A stretch of DNA of 64,000 nucleotides from Rodentibacter myodis (GCF_001999305.1 NZ_MLHQ01000025.1:1-64000), one strand, 5' to 3'. Numbered from the stretch's first letter, positions 46,999 through 58,408 are shown. Notes: generated by a model from the sequence alone, not told the origin. Numbers and translations are program-made.

Positions 46999-47436
46999 TT
47001 ATTTTCCTTCATAAAGCTCAGAAATAGTTTTAAGTGAATCAAAAAAGTTCGATAGGTATACACCGATATTTTTTACTAAGAAATATTCTGATACACCACA
47101 TGAAATATCACATATTCGTAGGTTAAACCAAGAAGGACGCAATACACTGCTCATAAAAGGCATTCCTGGCTTGGCTAAATTATGAGCATCTATTATCTTT
47201 TGTGAAAAGCTTACTTTAGGAAATCTACCCTCCATAACTAACAAGTTATTTTGAATCATAACGTATATACCTACTTTGCCTAAGTCTTCCAAGTCTGTAA
47301 AATGAAGAAAATATGCACCATTTGTCTCATTTTTTCTTATATTAATATTTTCTCTGCCATCTCCAACAGACAATACTTCTACCAAAATAGGGTAAAGCTC
47401 ATACTGCGAAACATCATATTCAATTTTTTGAACCAT
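46999..47436 (-). CDS. Hypothetical protein, possibly YbjN-like
   Basis: 145 residues, first gene of the islet operon; its TAA lies 4 bp before the next ATG. Alternating short strands and helices (AYFLHFTDLEDLGKVGIYVM, NNLLVMEGRFPKV, then NLRICDISCGVSEYFLV and a C-terminal helix) resemble the YbjN / type III chaperone-like fold. That match is weak and by eye. AT-rich relative to rnr. A sensor or chaperone role for the PH-like partner is possible but unproved. Confidence 0.65.
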   Translation of the reverse strand: MVQKIEYDVSQYELYPILVEVLSVGDGRENINIRKNETNGAYFLHFTDLEDLGKVGIYVMIQNNLLVMEGRFPKVSFSQKIIDAHNLAKPGMPFMSSVLRPSWFNLRICDISCGVSEYFLVKNIGVYLSNFFDSLKTISELYEGK

Positions 47437-47735
47437 AATTTAATTCCCTCTTTCTAGTGAAAATGTAATTAAGTCATGTACTCTTTATATAGAATATAGA
47501 AAGACTGTTTCTCTTATCCATTTCCTATAAAAAAACCTACTCATTGTAAAAAAAAACGATCAGTCAAGCCCTAATGCAAAAAATTTGAAAAATTTTTTAT
47601 CGCTCAATTTTCTTTAATAAATGACGGATGGAATGTCCACCAAAGCCCCTTTCTTGCGATAAATTCCCCCAATTTCCTTGCTTTCTGTTGCCCTTGGTGT
47701 CAAACTCTGTCAAATTTTTAAAACCATACGGAATA

Positions 47736-50093
47736 ATGACAAAGAAAAACAAACCTCAGCCGAGCCAAGATCCTCACTACCAGCGGGAATTGGAAAAATA
47801 CGGCAACCCCATTCCAAGCCGTGAATTTATTTTAAAGGTGATTCGCGACAATCAAGCCCCGATGAATCGGGACGAAATTTTGACCGCACTTTCCATTCAA
47901 GATGAAGCACAAATAGAGGCTATGCGCCGCCGTTTGCGGGCAATGGAAAATGACGGACAACTGGTTTTTACCAAACGCAAACGTTATGCCCTGCCGGAAA
48001 AATTAGATTTGATAAAAGGCACGGTGATTGGCCATCGTGAAGGTTACGGCTTCTTGCACGTGGACGGCAAAAAAGACGATCTATTTATTCCCAATCATCA
48101 AATGCAACGTGTAATGCACGGTGATTTCGTGTTGGCTCAACCGGCGGGATTAGATCGCCGTGGTCGCCGGGAAGTACGCATTGTGCGGGTGCTGGAAAAT
48201 CGTAAAAAACAAATTGTTGGTCGATTTTTTTTAGAAAATGGTTTTGGTTATGTTGTCCCCGATGATAGTCGTATTGGGCGTGATATTTTAGTGCCGAACG
48301 AACACCGCAATGGCGCAAGAATGGGGCAGGTGGTTGTGGTGGAATTAATGGAGCGCTCCGCCACATTCAGTCAGCCAATGGGGATGATTACAGAAATTCT
48401 GGGCGAAAATATGGCAAAAGGAATGGAAGTGGAAATTGCCTTACGCAATCACGACATTCCTCACAAATTCCCAAGTGCGGTGGAAAAATACGTTAAAAAA
48501 TTTACCGAGGACGTGCCGGAGGCTGCCAAAAAAGGGCGGGTGGATTTGCGTGATTTACCTCTTGTTACCATTGACGGTGAAGATGCGCGCGATTTTGATG
48601 ATGCGGTTTATTGTGAAAAACACGGCAAAGGTTGGAAACTTTGGGTTGCCATTGCCGATGTCAGTTATTACGTGCGGTTGCGTACGGCGTTGGATGCCGA
48701 AGCTCATAATCGTGGCAATTCCGTGTATTTTCCAAACCGTGTTGTACCGATGTTGCCTGAGATTTTATCGAACGGTTTATGCTCCCTTAATCCGCAAGTG
48801 GATCGTTTGTGTATGGTGTGCGAAATGCAAATTTCCGCCAAGGGAAAACTGACCGACTATCGTTTTTATGAAGCCGTGATGAATTCTCACGCACGCTTAA
48901 CTTACACGAAAGTGGCGAAAATCTTGGAGGGCGACACGGAATTGCGGGAACGCTATGCCTCTCTTGTGCCTCATTTGGAAGCGTTACATCATTTATATCA
49001 AGCGTTACTTTCCGCCCGTCATCAGCGGGGGGCAATTGATTTTGAAACCATTGAAACCAAATTTATTTTTAATGCGATGGGGCGGATTGAACGCATTGAA
49101 CCGGTGGTGCGAAATGATGCCCATAAAATCATTGAAGAATGTATGATTCTCGCCAATATTGCGGCAGCGAATTTTATGCAGAAACACAATGAACCGGCAT
49201 TGTATCGTATTCACGCCACACCAAGTGAAGAAAAACTCACCTCATTCCGTACTTTTTTAAGTGAATTTGGTTTAACCTTAGAAGGCGGCTTAAAACCAAC
49301 CACGAAAGACTATGCGGCACTGTTGGAAAAAGTAAAATCACGTCCTGATCACGAATTGATTCAAACTATGCTTCTCCGCTCGCTTAGCCAAGCCGTGTAC
49401 AATGCGGATAATATCGGTCATTTTGGTTTAGCTTTAGAAGAATACGCCCATTTCACTTCGCCAATTCGCCGTTATCCTGATTTGACGCTTCATCGTGGCA
49501 TTAAATATTTACTTGCCAAAGAGCAGGGGACAAAACGTAAAACCACCGAAAGTGGCGGTTATCATTATTCTTTTGATGAAATGGATTTATTGGGCGAGCA
49601 TTGTTCAATGACGGAACGCCGTGCCGATGATGCCACCCGAGAAACGGCAGATTGGCTGAAATGCGAATATATGCGGGATCACGTTGGCGGTGAATTTAAC
49701 GGGGTGATTTCATCTGTTACCGGTTTTGGTTTGTTTGTGCGTTTGGATGAACTGTTTATTGACGGCTTAGTACATATCTCCACCTTGGCAAATGATTACT
49801 ATCAATTCGATGCCGCCAAACAACGTTTGATTGGTGAAAATAGCGGTATGCAATATCGCTTAGGCGACAAGGTGCGTATTCGGGTGGAAGCGGTACATTT
49901 AGAACAAAAAATGGTGGATTTTTCCCTCGTTGGTAGTGATCGCAAACCTCGCCGAGCAGGTAAAACCGCCAAAGAAAAAGCCAAGAAAGTGTTTAAAGAA
50001 CTGCCGACCAAATCGGCTAAAAAAACTAAAAGTGCGGTCAAAAAGAAAAAAGTTTCTAAAAAAGCAAAAGTACCCAAAAAACAGAAATCATAA
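47736..50093 (+). CDS. rnr: Ribonuclease R
   Basis: 785 residues from ATG 47736 ([15 protein letters not shown]); the frame is open for 36 codons further upstream but they are not conserved and GG-A before 47736 fits. Cold-shock OB domains (about 60-220), then the RNB catalytic core with [16 protein letters not shown], and [16 protein letters not shown]-like ([14 protein letters not shown]). A C-terminal S1 domain ([18 protein letters not shown]) and a Lys-rich tail close the protein. A 3'-5' exonuclease for structured RNA. rlmB follows 25 bp later, as in H. influenzae. Confidence 0.96.
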   Translation: MTKKNKPQPSQDPHYQRELEKYGNPIPSREFILKVIRDNQAPMNRDEILTALSIQDEAQIEAMRRRLRAMENDGQLVFTKRKRYALPEKLDLIKGTVIGHREGYGFLHVDGKKDDLFIPNHQMQRVMHGDFVLAQPAGLDRRGRREVRIVRVLENRKKQIVGRFFLENGFGYVVPDDSRIGRDILVPNEHRNGARMGQVVVVELMERSATFSQPMGMITEILGENMAKGMEVEIALRNHDIPHKFPSAVEKYVKKFTEDVPEAAKKGRVDLRDLPLVTIDGEDARDFDDAVYCEKHGKGWKLWVAIADVSYYVRLRTALDAEAHNRGNSVYFPNRVVPMLPEILSNGLCSLNPQVDRLCMVCEMQISAKGKLTDYRFYEAVMNSHARLTYTKVAKILEGDTELRERYASLVPHLEALHHLYQALLSARHQRGAIDFETIETKFIFNAMGRIERIEPVVRNDAHKIIEECMILANIAAANFMQKHNEPALYRIHATPSEEKLTSFRTFLSEFGLTLEGGLKPTTKDYAALLEKVKSRPDHELIQTMLLRSLSQAVYNADNIGHFGLALEEYAHFTSPIRRYPDLTLHRGIKYLLAKEQGTKRKTTESGGYHYSFDEMDLLGEHCSMTERRADDATRETADWLKCEYMRDHVGGEFNGVISSVTGFGLFVRLDELFIDGLVHISTLANDYYQFDAAKQRLIGENSGMQYRLGDKVRIRVEAVHLEQKMVDFSLVGSDRKPRRAGKTAKEKAKKVFKELPTKSAKKTKSAVKKKKVSKKAKVPKKQKS

Positions 50094-50118
50094 AAACGCA
50101 GGATAAAAAGAGAACATT

Positions 50119-50856
50119 ATGTCTGAACAAATTTACGGTATTCACGCCGTCAATAGTATTTTAGCCCATACACCGGAACGCTTGATTGAGGTATTCGTGT
50201 TAAAAGGGCGTGAAGACAAACGTTTACAACCCTTGTTAAACGAACTCTACGCAATGGGCATTGGCGTACAATTTGTAAATCGCCAAACCTTAGATAAAAA
50301 AGCCAATGGCGAAGTACATCAAGGCGTCATTGCCCGTGTGCAGGCGGCAAAGGAACTCAATGAAAACGATCTGGAAGCCCTTCTTGCCAACAAACAAAAT
50401 CCACTTTTATTGGTTTTGGATGGCGTAACCGATCCGCATAATCTTGGTGCTTGTTTACGAACTGCAGATGCAGCCGGTGTTACTGCCGTGATCGTGCCAA
50501 AAGATAAATCGGCACAACTGACTTCGATCGCCCGTAAAGTAGCTTGCGGTGCAGCGGAAACCGTACCGCTTATTCGCGTAACAAACCTTTCCCGCACCCT
50601 TCGTGATTTGCAACAAAATCACAATATTTGGGTAGTCGGCACAGCAGGTGAAGCAACAGAAACCCTTTACCAAAGCAAGCTCACCGGCGCACTGGCACTG
50701 GTGATGGGAGCCGAGGGGGAAGGTATGCGCCGTTTAACGCGTGAACATTGCGATCAACTGATCAGTATTCCAATGGCAGGATCTGTTTCATCATTAAACG
50801 TATCTGTGGCAACCGGCGTCTGCTTATTTGAAATTGTCCGTCAACGTTTGAGTTGA
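50119..50856 (+). CDS. rlmB: 23S rRNA (guanosine2251-2'-O)-methyltransferase
   Basis: 245 residues, SPOUT/TrmH family. N-terminal L30-like substrate domain, then motifs [36 protein letters not shown] and [18 protein letters not shown] with the catalytic Asn/Arg/Ser set. RBS AAAGAGAAC. Co-transcribed with rnr. Confidence 0.96.
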   Translation: MSEQIYGIHAVNSILAHTPERLIEVFVLKGREDKRLQPLLNELYAMGIGVQFVNRQTLDKKANGEVHQGVIARVQAAKELNENDLEALLANKQNPLLLVLDGVTDPHNLGACLRTADAAGVTAVIVPKDKSAQLTSIARKVACGAAETVPLIRVTNLSRTLRDLQQNHNIWVVGTAGEATETLYQSKLTGALALVMGAEGEGMRRLTREHCDQLISIPMAGSVSSLNVSVATGVCLFEIVRQRLS

Positions 50857-50887
50857 TAAAACACACATAAAATTGACCGCACTTTTA

Positions 50888-50920
50888 AAAAATACCGAGC
50901 ATTTGGCTCGGTATTTTTTT
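50888..50920 (+). terminator. Terminator after rlmB
   Basis: AAAAATACCGAGC (50888-50900) pairs with GCTCGGTATTTTT (50906-50918), then more T. Confidence 0.9.
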
Positions 50921-51051
50921 ATTCGAAATAATGAAACTCTTGTAGAAACGTCATACTAGCTTGTATCAAACCTCAAATAATTTTAGAAGCTAATACTAAG
51001 GGCGACTGCTTGGTAGTCCCTACTTTCTCTACGATACTATTTATTGCACAA

Positions 51052-52356
51052 CTACATCGTATCGGATTTTCGTACCAAAAAGAAAGATAACCCAAGAGCA
51101 ACCAATGATGGAATCAGCCACGCCATTCCTGCGGAATAAAGCGGCAAATGCTCTAATAAATTCTCAACTGATTGCGGTAATAAATCCATATTCTTCAAAC
51201 TATCACAAGCACTGAAACACACCGTAATAAGCAAAGTAAAATAATAGCTAAATTTAATATTCGGCAATTTACTACGAATAATCTGTAAGCACACCAACAT
51301 GATGGCAACCGGATAGATAAGTAATAATGCGGGAATCGTCACACGCAATAATTCCGTCAAGCCTGTTTGAGCAATAATAATGGTTAAAATCGTAAACATC
51401 ACTACCCAAAATGGATAAGACAAACGAATGTGGAATTTAGCGAAATAATCCGCACTAGCACTGGTGACCCCCACAAGCGTGGTAAGGTTTGCCAAAATAA
51501 TAATCCCCGACATAATCCACGTACCGCTCACACCAAATAATGCGTTTACATAACGTGAAAAAATTTGTCCTCCATTGGTCGCCCCTTCTGCCACCAGAGT
51601 TCCTGTCGCCCCTAAGTAAAATAGCGAAAAATACAACGCTGCAAGTAAAAGTACGGAGATAGATCCGGCGGAAATGGTGTATTTCATCACTTTTTGAGCA
51701 GAAGAAACATTTCTCACTGCTAATGCCCGCGCCACAATACCACCGAAAGCAATTGCCGCAAGCACATCCATCGTTTGATAACCGCTGATTAAACCAGTGG
51801 TAATGGCGGAATTAGTGGCATAGGCATTGCTCGGTTCCACAATTTCTGAAAGTGGCGAAATCACCACATTCACCGCCACCACCACTAATAACACTAACAA
51901 TGCAGGCGTCATAAATTTACCCACGGTAGAAATGATGGTGTTCGGGCGAAGCATAAAAAGCATTCCCACTAAATTAAAAATCAGAGAAAAGATAAAATGT
52001 GTGTTTGTCCCCTCTTCTGTTATATTTAATGGTAACCACGCCATTTCATAAGCCACGTTGGTAACGCGCGGCATAGCAAATAAAGAGCCAATTACTAAAT
52101 ATAGAGTAGCTAAAAAAATCACTTCCGCCCATTTTGGCAAATCCCGAGTGAGTTCCTCCCCGCATCCAAGCATTGCCACTACAACCAGTGTGATAAATGG
52201 CATTAATACGCCGGTTAAAACAAAACCGAAGGAAGCTCCCGCCCAATGATGGCCTGCGGAAAATCCTTCCATTGGCGGAAAAATCACATTCCCAGCCCCC
52301 AAGAAAAGAGCAAAAATCATCATCCCTAAAACAAGAATATCTTTACGACCAAACAT
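51052..52356 (-). CDS. brnQ: Branched-chain amino-acid:cation symporter BrnQ
   Basis: 434 residues from ATG 52356 (MFGRKDILVLGMMIFAL). About 12 hydrophobic segments; family signs FLGAGNVIFPPMEGFSAG near the start and the central VTNVAYEMAWLPL. Sodium-coupled uptake of leucine, isoleucine and valine. The upstream region has a good promoter and a near-perfect CRP site, so expression should respond to carbon supply. brnQ and nhaA diverge, as in H. influenzae. Confidence 0.94.
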   Translation of the reverse strand: MFGRKDILVLGMMIFALFLGAGNVIFPPMEGFSAGHHWAGASFGFVLTGVLMPFITLVVVAMLGCGEELTRDLPKWAEVIFLATLYLVIGSLFAMPRVTNVAYEMAWLPLNITEEGTNTHFIFSLIFNLVGMLFMLRPNTIISTVGKFMTPALLVLLVVVAVNVVISPLSEIVEPSNAYATNSAITTGLISGYQTMDVLAAIAFGGIVARALAVRNVSSAQKVMKYTISAGSISVLLLAALYFSLFYLGATGTLVAEGATNGGQIFSRYVNALFGVSGTWIMSGIIILANLTTLVGVTSASADYFAKFHIRLSYPFWVVMFTILTIIIAQTGLTELLRVTIPALLLIYPVAIMLVCLQIIRSKLPNIKFSYYFTLLITVCFSACDSLKNMDLLPQSVENLLEHLPLYSAGMAWLIPSLVALGLSFFLVRKSDTM

Positions 52357-52390
52357 ATATGATTCCAATAAATAAAAGGGCACTAATTCT

Positions 52391-52420
52391 ACTATAAAGA
52401 CGACTATCTCCCTAACTCAA
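52391..52420 (-). promoter_or_regulatory. brnQ promoter
   Basis: Minus strand -35 TTGAGT (52415-52420), 18-bp spacer, -10 TATAGT (52391-52396). Confidence 0.55.
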
Positions 52421-52423
52421 AAA

Positions 52424-52439
52424 CGTGAACTAAATCACA
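52424..52439. promoter_or_regulatory. Probable CRP site in the brnQ-nhaA intergenic region
   Basis: CGTGA-ACTAAA-TCACA matches TGTGA-N6-TCACA with one mismatch. Its centre lies about 47 bp upstream of the predicted brnQ transcription start. Confidence 0.6.
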
Positions 52440-52572
52440 TTGTCGATATTATTTAAAAATTATCGGTTAAAATAACCGCACTTCTCCGGCAGGATTTTCC
52501 GCACTAAACAAAAATTGTGGTAGTATCCAGGTTTTGTTAATTTTTATCTTTTTATTTTTTGGAGAGACTTTA

Positions 52573-53742
52573 GTGTTACAACTTATACAACGATTTTTTA
52601 AACTTGAATCTGCCGGCGGCATTTTATTACTTTGCTCAGCGTTAATTGCAATGTTTTTTGCCAACTCCCCGCTAAGTGGCACATACAATAATTTCTTAAA
52701 TTTACCTGTCAGCATTCAAATCGGCAATTTTTCTATTAATAAAACCCTCATTCATTGGATCAATGATGGATTTATGGCAGTATTTTTTGTCTTAGTGGGG
52801 CTGGAAGTGAAACGTGAACTGTTGGAGGGATCGCTTTCAAGCTATCAGCAAGCGATTTTTCCTGCGGTTGCCGCCATAGGGGGAATGGTAGTTCCTGCCT
52901 TAATTTATGCCTTTATCGCACGTCAAGATCCATCACTTGTCAATGGTTGGGCAATTCCAATGGCGACCGATATTGCCTTTGCTCTTGGCGTTATGGCACT
53001 GTTAAGCAAACAAGTACCGTTACCATTAAAAATCTTTCTTCTCGCGCTCGCAATTATTGATGACTTAGGCGCAATTGTCGTCATCGCCCTCTTTTTCTCG
53101 CACGGTTTGAGCCTTCAAGCATTAATTTTTGCAGCAATTGCGATTGTTTTGCTCATCGCATTAAATCGCTTTAAAGTGACCGTACTTTGCGCCTATATGG
53201 TGGTTGGGACAATTTTATGGGCATCCGTATTGAAATCAGGCGTACACGCTACCCTCGCGGGGGTTATTATTGGTTTCTGTATTCCGTTAAAAGGTGAAAA
53301 AGGTAAAAAGCCACTGGAAGAATTTGAGCATTTACTTGCCCCTTGGACCTCCTTCCTCATTTTACCATTATTTGCTTTTGCCAATGCAGGGGTAAGTTTT
53401 GAAGGCATTGATTTCGCGATGCTTTCTTCCCCATTATTGCTCGCTATTTCACTTGGTTTAATTGTTGGAAAACCCGTTGGAGTATTTGGTTTTAGCTACC
53501 TTTCTGTCAAATTAGACATTGCCAAACTCCCTGAAGGGATCAATTTTAAACAAATTTTTTCTGTTGCTATTTTATGCGGTATCGGTTTCACAATGTCGAT
53601 GTTCTTAGCAAGCCTTGCTTTTGATGCAGACGCTGGTGAAAGCGTAAACGCACTCTCCCGCTTGGGGATTTTACTGGGTTCTACTGTTTCTGCGATCATT
53701 GGGTATTATTGTTTAAAAAAAACAACTTCAGTGAAACATTAA
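52573..53742 (+). CDS. nhaA: Na+/H+ antiporter NhaA
   Basis: 389 residues starting with GTG at 52573 (preceded by GGAGAGACTTTA); the open frame upstream to 52534 is hydrophobic but covers the ribosome binding site. Family motifs: [34 protein letters not shown], and [17 protein letters not shown] with the ion-binding Asp-Asp pair; [10 protein letters not shown] near the end. Exports sodium in exchange for protons. Confidence 0.95.
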   Translation: MLQLIQRFFKLESAGGILLLCSALIAMFFANSPLSGTYNNFLNLPVSIQIGNFSINKTLIHWINDGFMAVFFVLVGLEVKRELLEGSLSSYQQAIFPAVAAIGGMVVPALIYAFIARQDPSLVNGWAIPMATDIAFALGVMALLSKQVPLPLKIFLLALAIIDDLGAIVVIALFFSHGLSLQALIFAAIAIVLLIALNRFKVTVLCAYMVVGTILWASVLKSGVHATLAGVIIGFCIPLKGEKGKKPLEEFEHLLAPWTSFLILPLFAFANAGVSFEGIDFAMLSSPLLLAISLGLIVGKPVGVFGFSYLSVKLDIAKLPEGINFKQIFSVAILCGIGFTMSMFLASLAFDADAGESVNALSRLGILLGSTVSAIIGYYCLKKTTSVKH

Positions 53743-53763
53743 TACATCATCACCGTAAAAAAT

Positions 53764-53790
53764 TTCCCCCAACTTTATAAGTTGGGGGAA
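53764..53790 (+). terminator. Hairpin after nhaA
   Basis: TTCCCCCAAC (53764-53773) pairs with GTTGGGGGAA (53781-53790). A strong stem but without a following T run on the plus strand. Confidence 0.45.
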
Positions 53791-53821
53791 GCTTCATTCT
53801 ACTCATTTCATCCCTGATAAT

Positions 53822-54630
53822 TCAAAAATGGAATTTTAGAAAAATCCGTGTTGCAAGTAATCCTTTTGGTAACGTTGGCGTCATTGAACGAGGAAAGCAA
53901 GCCAAGTTAATATCAAATCTGGATAACGATTTTTCTTGTTTAAAGTAATTATTCGGGTGATAACGTTCCGAAATAAACCAAAAGTATTGATAATCCAATT
54001 TCATCAGGTAATTGAGAATATCCGTTGATTTATCGGAATGCGCTTCAATAAAAATAACTGGGGCGTGTTGTTTAATCATTTTTCTCGCCCTTTTAATAAT
54101 ACATTCAGATCAAATCCTTCAGCGTCAATTTTTAATAAAGATAACGCTGTTAATTTTTGAATTTCAGGATGCTCATCAAGCGTAACGCGAAACAAACTCC
54201 TTATGTTGCACTCCCTTAAAATGTCCTTCCATATCAAAACCTTTGTCTATAGAAAAACTACCATAATTCCAAACGGTATCTTAGTTTGATGAAGCAATTT
54301 CAATTTGATGACAAGTATCATTTACCCCTTGATGATATGCATAAACATTATGTGAGATTGTTTAAAGCTAAATTACTACATAGTGTTTGAAAAATAATAC
54401 GTTGTGGCTCAAAACAAAATAATTTCCCGTTGGGGATAAATTTAGTGGCACAGTGTGCATACCGATATTCGCCCCACTTCAATGACATTGCTGTTTTGCT
54501 TAAGAATATGACGAAAAAATTGAACCTCGACTTCAGACCATTCACCGTAAGTTTTCACATATCGGCTAATAAAGTCCCCTTCGATAAAATTAAATAATCC
54601 CCATTTGGTTTGATAAAGTGCTGTTCTCAT
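53822..54630 (-). pseudogene. FkbM-family methyltransferase, multiply frameshifted
   Basis: The pieces lie in three frames in the right order: MRTALYQTKWGLFNFIEGDF (frame 1), ANIGMHTVPL (the SAM loop, next frame, shift near 54470-54475), GKLFCFEPQRIIFQTLCSNL (shift near 54430-54440), NVYAYHQGVNDTCHQIEIAS (shift near 54345), then after an in-frame TAA and a shift near 54190, LLKIDAEGFDLNVLLKGRE and the end VIFIEAHSDKSTD. This is the full FkbM pattern with at least five lesions, so it is a dead gene rather than one sequencing error. Such enzymes often methylate sugars in glycan or capsule clusters; no such cluster is nearby. Confidence 0.85.
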
Positions 54631-54762
54631 AAAATGCCTCTTTAGAAAAATTAAGGTTCGGATTATAAATCATTTTTTTCGTCAATTATTGGTTAATTTT
54701 ATAGCAAATGAGGTTTGACGTAAGAAGCGTAAAATAAAAAGCATTAAATACAATATCAAGAT

Positions 54763-54801
54763 AAAAATGACCGCACTTTATTTTAAAGTGCGGTCATTTT
54801 T
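54763..54801 (-). terminator. Inverted USS pair after uvrA
   Basis: An 18-bp perfect stem, 54763-54780 with 54784-54801, closes on a TTT loop; each arm contains a complete USS. Ends in TTTTT on the minus strand. Confidence 0.85.
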
Positions 54802-54802
54802 T

Positions 54803-57634
54803 TTAACGTTTTTCTAAAATCGGTTTTAGGAATCGTGCGGTGTGTGATCCTTCCACCAGTGCCACTTCTTCCGGCGTACCAGTTGCGATAATTTGTCCAC
54901 CGCCACTGCCACCTTCCGGCCCGAGATCCACAATCCAGTCTGCGGTTTTGATGACATCAAGATTATGCTCAATCACCACAATGGTATTGCCTTGATCACG
55001 CAGACGATGCAACACTTCAAGTAGTTGTTTAATATCGGCAAAATGTAAGCCTGTGGTCGGTTCATCCAAAATATACAAAGTTTTTCCGGTATCACGTTTG
55101 GAAAGTTCTGTCGCCAATTTCACCCGCTGTGCTTCCCCTCCGGAAAGGGTGGTCGAGGATTGACCAAGACGAATATAGGATAATCCTACATCCATTAAGG
55201 TTTGCAACTTACGGGCAATCATTGGAATAGCATCAAAAAATTCACGAGCTTCTTCCACCGTCATATCCAACACTTGGTGAATGGTTTTGCCTTTATAACG
55301 AATTTCCAAGGTTTCACGGTTGTAACGTTTCCCTTTACATTGATCGCAAGGTACATACACATCCGGCAGGAAGTGCATTTCCACTTTTAGCACACCATCA
55401 CCTTGACAAGCCTCACAACGTCCGCCCCGCACGTTAAAACTAAAACGCCCCGGATTGTAGCCACGCGCACGGGCTTCCGGCACGCCGGCAAATAATTCAC
55501 GAATCGAGGTGAATAAACCGGTGTAAGTCGCAGGGTTAGAACGAGGGGTACGACCAATCGGGCTTTGGTTGATGTCGATCACTTTATCGAAATATTCCAA
55601 GCCTTCAATAGATTTGTACGGTGCATAATCTGTTTTATCCGCACGGTTTAAGGCATTTTGCGCCAAGGGGAATAAGGTATCATTAATCAGGGTAGATTTT
55701 CCCGATCCCGATACGCCAGTGATACAGGTAAACAAGCCAACCGGAATATCCAGATTCACATTTTTTAAATTATTGCCCGAAGCCCCTTTGAGTTTCAGCC
55801 ATTTTTTCTTATCAAGTGCGGTACGTTTTTGGGGAATTTCAATTTGTTCTGCCCCTGATAAGAATTTTCCCGTGATCGAATTTGGGTTTGCCATAATTTC
55901 TTGCGCATTACCTTGAGCGATCACCTGTCCACCGTGAACACCCGCACCCGGCCCAATATCAATAATGTGGTCCGCCGCACGAATGGCATCTTCATCGTGT
56001 TCTACCACAATCACCGTGTTACCAAGGTTACGCAAATGCACCAAGGTATTTAGCAAACGTTCGTTATCTCGTTGATGTAAACCTATGGACGGTTCGTCCA
56101 ACACGTACATCACCCCCACTAAGCCAGCCCCAATTTGGCTGGCAAGGCGGATACGCTGTGCTTCACCACCGGATAGGGTTTCTGCTGATCGGGAAAGAGA
56201 TAGATAATTTAATCCCACGTTCACCAAAAACTGCAAACGCTCACGAATTTCTTTCAAAATTTTCTCGGCGATTTGTGCCTTTTGCCCCGTCAACGAAAGT
56301 GCGGTGAAAAATTCCAATGTTTCGCCAATGCTTTTTTCTGAAATCATCGGCAAATTGGTTTGCCCGACATACACATTGCGGGCTTCCGGGCGCAGGCGTG
56401 AACCACCACAATCGGCACAGGAACGATTACTAATATTTCTCGCCAGTTCTTCCCGCACGGATTGGGATTCCGTTTCTTTATAACGGCGCGCCATATTGTT
56501 CAGAATCCCCTCAAAGGCGTGTTTACGAATAACGACATCACCGCGATCATTCATATATTGAAACTCAATTTCCTCTTTGCCCGAACCGTGCATAATAATC
56601 TGGCGAATTTTTTTCGGCAGTGTTTCGTAGGGGGCTTCAATATCAAAATCATAGTGCTTGGCGAGCGAAGTCAGCATTTGATAATAATAGAAATTACGGC
56701 GATCCCAGCCTTTTACCGCTCCGCCGGCAAGGGAAATACTTGGATTTTGTACGATGCGTTCTTCATCAAAATATTGTTGTACTCCCAAACCATCACAAGT
56801 CGGGCAAGCCCCTGCAGGGTTATTAAAAGAGAACAAACGCGGTTCTAATTCAGGAATAGAATAACCACAATGCGGACAGGCAAAATTTGCCGAAAATACC
56901 AATTCTTCCGCTTTCGGGTTATCCATATCCGCCACAATCGCCGTACCGCCGGAAAGCTCCAATGCGGTCTCAAAGGATTCCGCCAAACGTGTCGCTAAAT
57001 CCGACCGCACTTTAAAGCGATCTACCACCACTTCAATGGTATGTTTTTTCTGCAATTCGAGCTTTGGCGGATCGGACAAATCACAAATTTCCCCGTCAAT
57101 ACGGGCGCGAATGTAACCTTGCGCCGCGATATTTTCTAAAATTTTGACGTGTTCCCCTTTGCGATTTTTCACCACCGGTGCAAGCAACATCATTTTTGAT
57201 TCTTCGGGTAAACTCAATACCTTATCAACCATTTGACTGATGGTTTGTGCCGTTAAAGGAATATCGTGATTCGGACAACGCGGTTCGCCTACTCGAGCAA
57301 ATAACAAACGCAGATAATCGTAAATTTCGGTAATCGTTCCCACTGTGGAACGAGGATTATGTGAAGTGGATTTTTGTTCAATGGAGATTGCCGGTGACAA
57401 GCCTTCAATGGAATCCACATCCGGTTTTTCCATTAACGATAAAAACTGGCGGGCGTAAGCAGAAAGAGATTCCACATAACGGCGTTGCCCTTCCGCATAA
57501 AGCGTGTCAAAAGCAAGGGAAGATTTTCCTGATCCGGATAAACCGGTGATGACAATCAGTTTATCCCGTGGAATGGTTAAATTAATATTTTTTAGATTGT
57601 GGGTACGCGCCCCGCGGATGTCGATATTTTCCAT
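54803..57634 (-). CDS. uvrA: Excinuclease ABC subunit A
   Basis: 943 residues. Two ABC modules: Walker [10 protein letters not shown] near 32-40 and GVSGSGKST in the second half; signatures [12 protein letters not shown] and [12 protein letters not shown]. Zinc fingers [20 protein letters not shown]...CPTC and CEACQGDG...CDQCKGKR. It recognises bulky DNA damage for nucleotide excision repair. Divergent from ssb with a LexA-like box in between, implying SOS control. Confidence 0.98.
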   Translation of the reverse strand: MENIDIRGARTHNLKNINLTIPRDKLIVITGLSGSGKSSLAFDTLYAEGQRRYVESLSAYARQFLSLMEKPDVDSIEGLSPAISIEQKSTSHNPRSTVGTITEIYDYLRLLFARVGEPRCPNHDIPLTAQTISQMVDKVLSLPEESKMMLLAPVVKNRKGEHVKILENIAAQGYIRARIDGEICDLSDPPKLELQKKHTIEVVVDRFKVRSDLATRLAESFETALELSGGTAIVADMDNPKAEELVFSANFACPHCGYSIPELEPRLFSFNNPAGACPTCDGLGVQQYFDEERIVQNPSISLAGGAVKGWDRRNFYYYQMLTSLAKHYDFDIEAPYETLPKKIRQIIMHGSGKEEIEFQYMNDRGDVVIRKHAFEGILNNMARRYKETESQSVREELARNISNRSCADCGGSRLRPEARNVYVGQTNLPMISEKSIGETLEFFTALSLTGQKAQIAEKILKEIRERLQFLVNVGLNYLSLSRSAETLSGGEAQRIRLASQIGAGLVGVMYVLDEPSIGLHQRDNERLLNTLVHLRNLGNTVIVVEHDEDAIRAADHIIDIGPGAGVHGGQVIAQGNAQEIMANPNSITGKFLSGAEQIEIPQKRTALDKKKWLKLKGASGNNLKNVNLDIPVGLFTCITGVSGSGKSTLINDTLFPLAQNALNRADKTDYAPYKSIEGLEYFDKVIDINQSPIGRTPRSNPATYTGLFTSIRELFAGVPEARARGYNPGRFSFNVRGGRCEACQGDGVLKVEMHFLPDVYVPCDQCKGKRYNRETLEIRYKGKTIHQVLDMTVEEAREFFDAIPMIARKLQTLMDVGLSYIRLGQSSTTLSGGEAQRVKLATELSKRDTGKTLYILDEPTTGLHFADIKQLLEVLHRLRDQGNTIVVIEHNLDVIKTADWIVDLGPEGGSGGGQIIATGTPEEVALVEGSHTARFLKPILEKR

Positions 57635-57676
57635 AAAACAGCTTATTTGGGTTAATATTTTTGCAAAATTGCGGGC

Positions 57677-57704
57677 ATTATCGCATATTTCAATATCTGT
57701 GCAA
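57677..57704 (-). promoter_or_regulatory. uvrA promoter
   Basis: Minus strand -35 TTGCAC (57699-57704), 16-bp spacer, -10 GATAAT (57677-57682). The -35 lies within the LexA-like box. Confidence 0.6.
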
Positions 57705-57712
57705 ATATCCAG
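57697..57712. promoter_or_regulatory. LexA-like (SOS) box between uvrA and ssb
   Basis: CTGT-GCAAATAT-CCAG, one mismatch from CTGT-N8-ACAG. It overlaps the uvrA -35, the expected place for repression. E. coli has a LexA box in the same uvrA-ssb intergenic region. Confidence 0.65.
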
Positions 57713-57787
57713 TTAAATTTTATAGATCTTTTCTAAAATTTCAGGCAAAATAACCGCACTTTTTTAATAAGAAAAATGAGGATTTTT

Positions 57788-58297
57788 ATGGCTGGAGTAA
57801 ATAAGGTCATCATCGTGGGACATTTAGGTAATGATCCTGAAGTTCGCACAATGCCAAATGGCGATGCGGTCGCAAATATTAGCGTGGCAACAAGTGAAAG
57901 TTGGAATGACCGCAACACCGGCGAACGCCGTGAAATCACAGAATGGCATCGTATCGTGTTCTACCGCCGCCAAGCAGAAATCTGTGGTGAATATTTACGT
58001 AAAGGTTCCCAAGTTTATGTAGAAGGTCGCTTACGCACCCGCAAATGGCAAGATCAAAATGGTCAAGACCGCTATACTACGGAGATTCAAGGCGATGTAA
58101 TGCAAATGCTAGGCAGCCGCAACCAAAATGCAGGTGGCTATGGCGCACCGGATATGGGACAAAGCGCACCGCAACCAAGTTATTCAGCACAAACACGCTC
58201 TAACAACTATCAATCCTCCCGCCCAACACCGGCTTCCCAATCTGCCCCACAAGCAGAACCGCCAATGGATGGGTTTGATGATGATATTCCGTTCTAA
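57788..58297 (+). CDS. ssb: Single-stranded DNA-binding protein
   Basis: 169 residues from ATG 57788 ([19 protein letters not shown]); four codons upstream belong to the leader. OB fold (about 5-110) with [20 protein letters not shown], a Gly/Gln/Ser-rich linker and the protein-binding tip DGFDDDIPF. Binds ssDNA as a tetramer in replication, repair and natural transformation. A terminator follows. Confidence 0.98.
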   Translation: MAGVNKVIIVGHLGNDPEVRTMPNGDAVANISVATSESWNDRNTGERREITEWHRIVFYRRQAEICGEYLRKGSQVYVEGRLRTRKWQDQNGQDRYTTEIQGDVMQMLGSRNQNAGGYGAPDMGQSAPQPSYSAQTRSNNYQSSRPTPASQSAPQAEPPMDGFDDDIPF

Positions 58298-58304
58298 GAA
58301 ACTT

Positions 58305-58334
58305 AAAAAAGGAAGCATACGCTTCCTTTTTTAA
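58305..58334 (+). terminator. Terminator after ssb
   Basis: AAAAAAGGAAGC (58305-58316) pairs with GCTTCCTTTTTT (58321-58332) around ATAC. Confidence 0.9.
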
Positions 58335-58354
58335 TTTTCTCTTTATAAGTCTAA

Positions 58355-58392
58355 AAGTGCGGTCAAAAATTTATAAGCTTTTGACCGCACTT
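58355..58392. terminator. Inverted USS pair between ssb and the BCCT transporter
   Basis: AAGTGCGGTCAAAA (58355-58368) pairs with TTTTGACCGCACTT (58379-58392). It serves the convergent transporter gene. Confidence 0.75.
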
Positions 58393-58408
58393 GTTACAAC
58401 AAATGAAA

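Noticed and set aside
47628-47735. N-terminal extension of RNase R by 36 residues
   Set aside because: The extension is Cys/Pro-rich and unlike the family; the ATG at 47736 gives the usual start.
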